Positions 63,905 through 64,000 of a stretch of 64,000 nt of DNA are shown here, in pieces. The position numbers and the translations under genes were made by a program. Source of the DNA: Cinnamomum chago. Lineage: Eukaryota; Streptophyta; Magnoliopsida; Laurales; Lauraceae. The notes beneath the pieces were generated by a model, which was given only the letters and a program-made list of their open reading frames with translations, was not told the origin of the DNA and did no database searches. How positions within the stretch are numbered: position 1 is the stretch's first letter; each line of letters begins with the position of its first letter. The stretch spans positions 21,088,501 through 21,152,500 of the forward strand of contig CP142454.1 in the NCBI GenBank assembly GCA_038049695.1. The letters run 5' to 3'.

Positions 63905-64000
63905 ATCTCCCCCTTTGGCAATTTATGGACAAAACTCCCTAGAACAATACAAATGATCTATCCAAGAGAAAAACCCAAAATACATTGAATTTAAAAAAAA

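Larger units (their letters stand above)
53806..64000 (-). mobile_element. tandem array of a Gag-only Copia-type LTR retrotransposon
   Basis: LTR-internal-LTR-internal-LTR-internal-LTR and the start of a fourth internal region, all minus-oriented, with an exact 3073-bp period (880-bp LTR plus 2193-bp interior). Each interior runs from a tRNA-Met type PBS, through one Gag ORF, to a polypurine tract. There is no sequence for protease, integrase, RT or RNase H. Neighbours share a single LTR, so the array did not arise by separate insertions. I noticed only two substitutions among the copies (54998 versus 58071/61144, and 63138 versus the other LTRs). Multiple GGGGGAG motifs before the 3' LTR, palindrome-rich LTRs and a large Gag with coiled coil recall the Sirevirus lineage. 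The array continues past the window. Confidence 0.93.

Overview
The window is nuclear DNA of a flowering plant. It is AT-rich and holds spliced genes with GT/AG introns, long intergenic tracts of transposon debris, and several families recognisable as plant genes: ELF3, a thylakoid FtsH, a neprosin-domain protein, an NDR1/HIN1-like protein, an arabinogalactan peptide and N-myristoyltransferase. The species cannot be read from the sequence. A woody, non-grass angiosperm is plausible, but that is an impression only.

Layout. 0.7-0.9 kb: a small arabinogalactan-peptide gene (+). 2-8.6 kb: intergenic, with a tRNA-derived SINE flanked by a clear target-site duplication and an 84-bp tandem repeat. 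8.9-15.5 kb: a seven-exon neprosin-domain gene (+) whose first intron carries a degenerate minisatellite. 16.4-21.2 kb: ELF3 (-), four coding exons, tail-to-tail with the neprosin gene. 22-32 kb: a transposon field with a Mutator-like foldback element (perfect 9-bp TSD), a probable small LTR element, SINEs, a Ty3/gypsy integrase remnant and two hAT elements. 32.4-34.2 kb: an N-myristoyltransferase pseudogene (+). 34.6-39.6 kb: MITEs, including a cluster of about 300-bp GAATTC-rich units. 42.1-48.8 kb: FTSH2-type gene (+), four coding exons, with a probable 5' leader intron and a truncated LINE in intron 2. 50.0-50.7 kb: an intronless NHL gene (-), convergent with FTSH2.

53.8 kb to the window end: the most unusual region. 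A head-to-tail array with an exact period of 3073 bp consists of 880-bp LTRs alternating with 2193-bp internal regions. Adjacent units share one LTR. Each internal region keeps a PBS, a polypurine tract and one intact Gag ORF (616 aa, two zinc knuckles, coiled coil) but has no protease, integrase, reverse transcriptase or RNase H. Four LTRs and three complete internal regions are visible, nearly identical, and the array runs off the window. This is a Gag-only, non-autonomous Copia-type element (Sirevirus-like features) that has been tandemly amplified.

The host genes do not form a pathway. ELF3 acts in the circadian evening complex, FTSH2 in thylakoid protein turnover, and the neprosin, AG-peptide and NHL proteins at the cell surface or secretory system. 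Their proximity appears incidental, as is usual in plant chromosomes.
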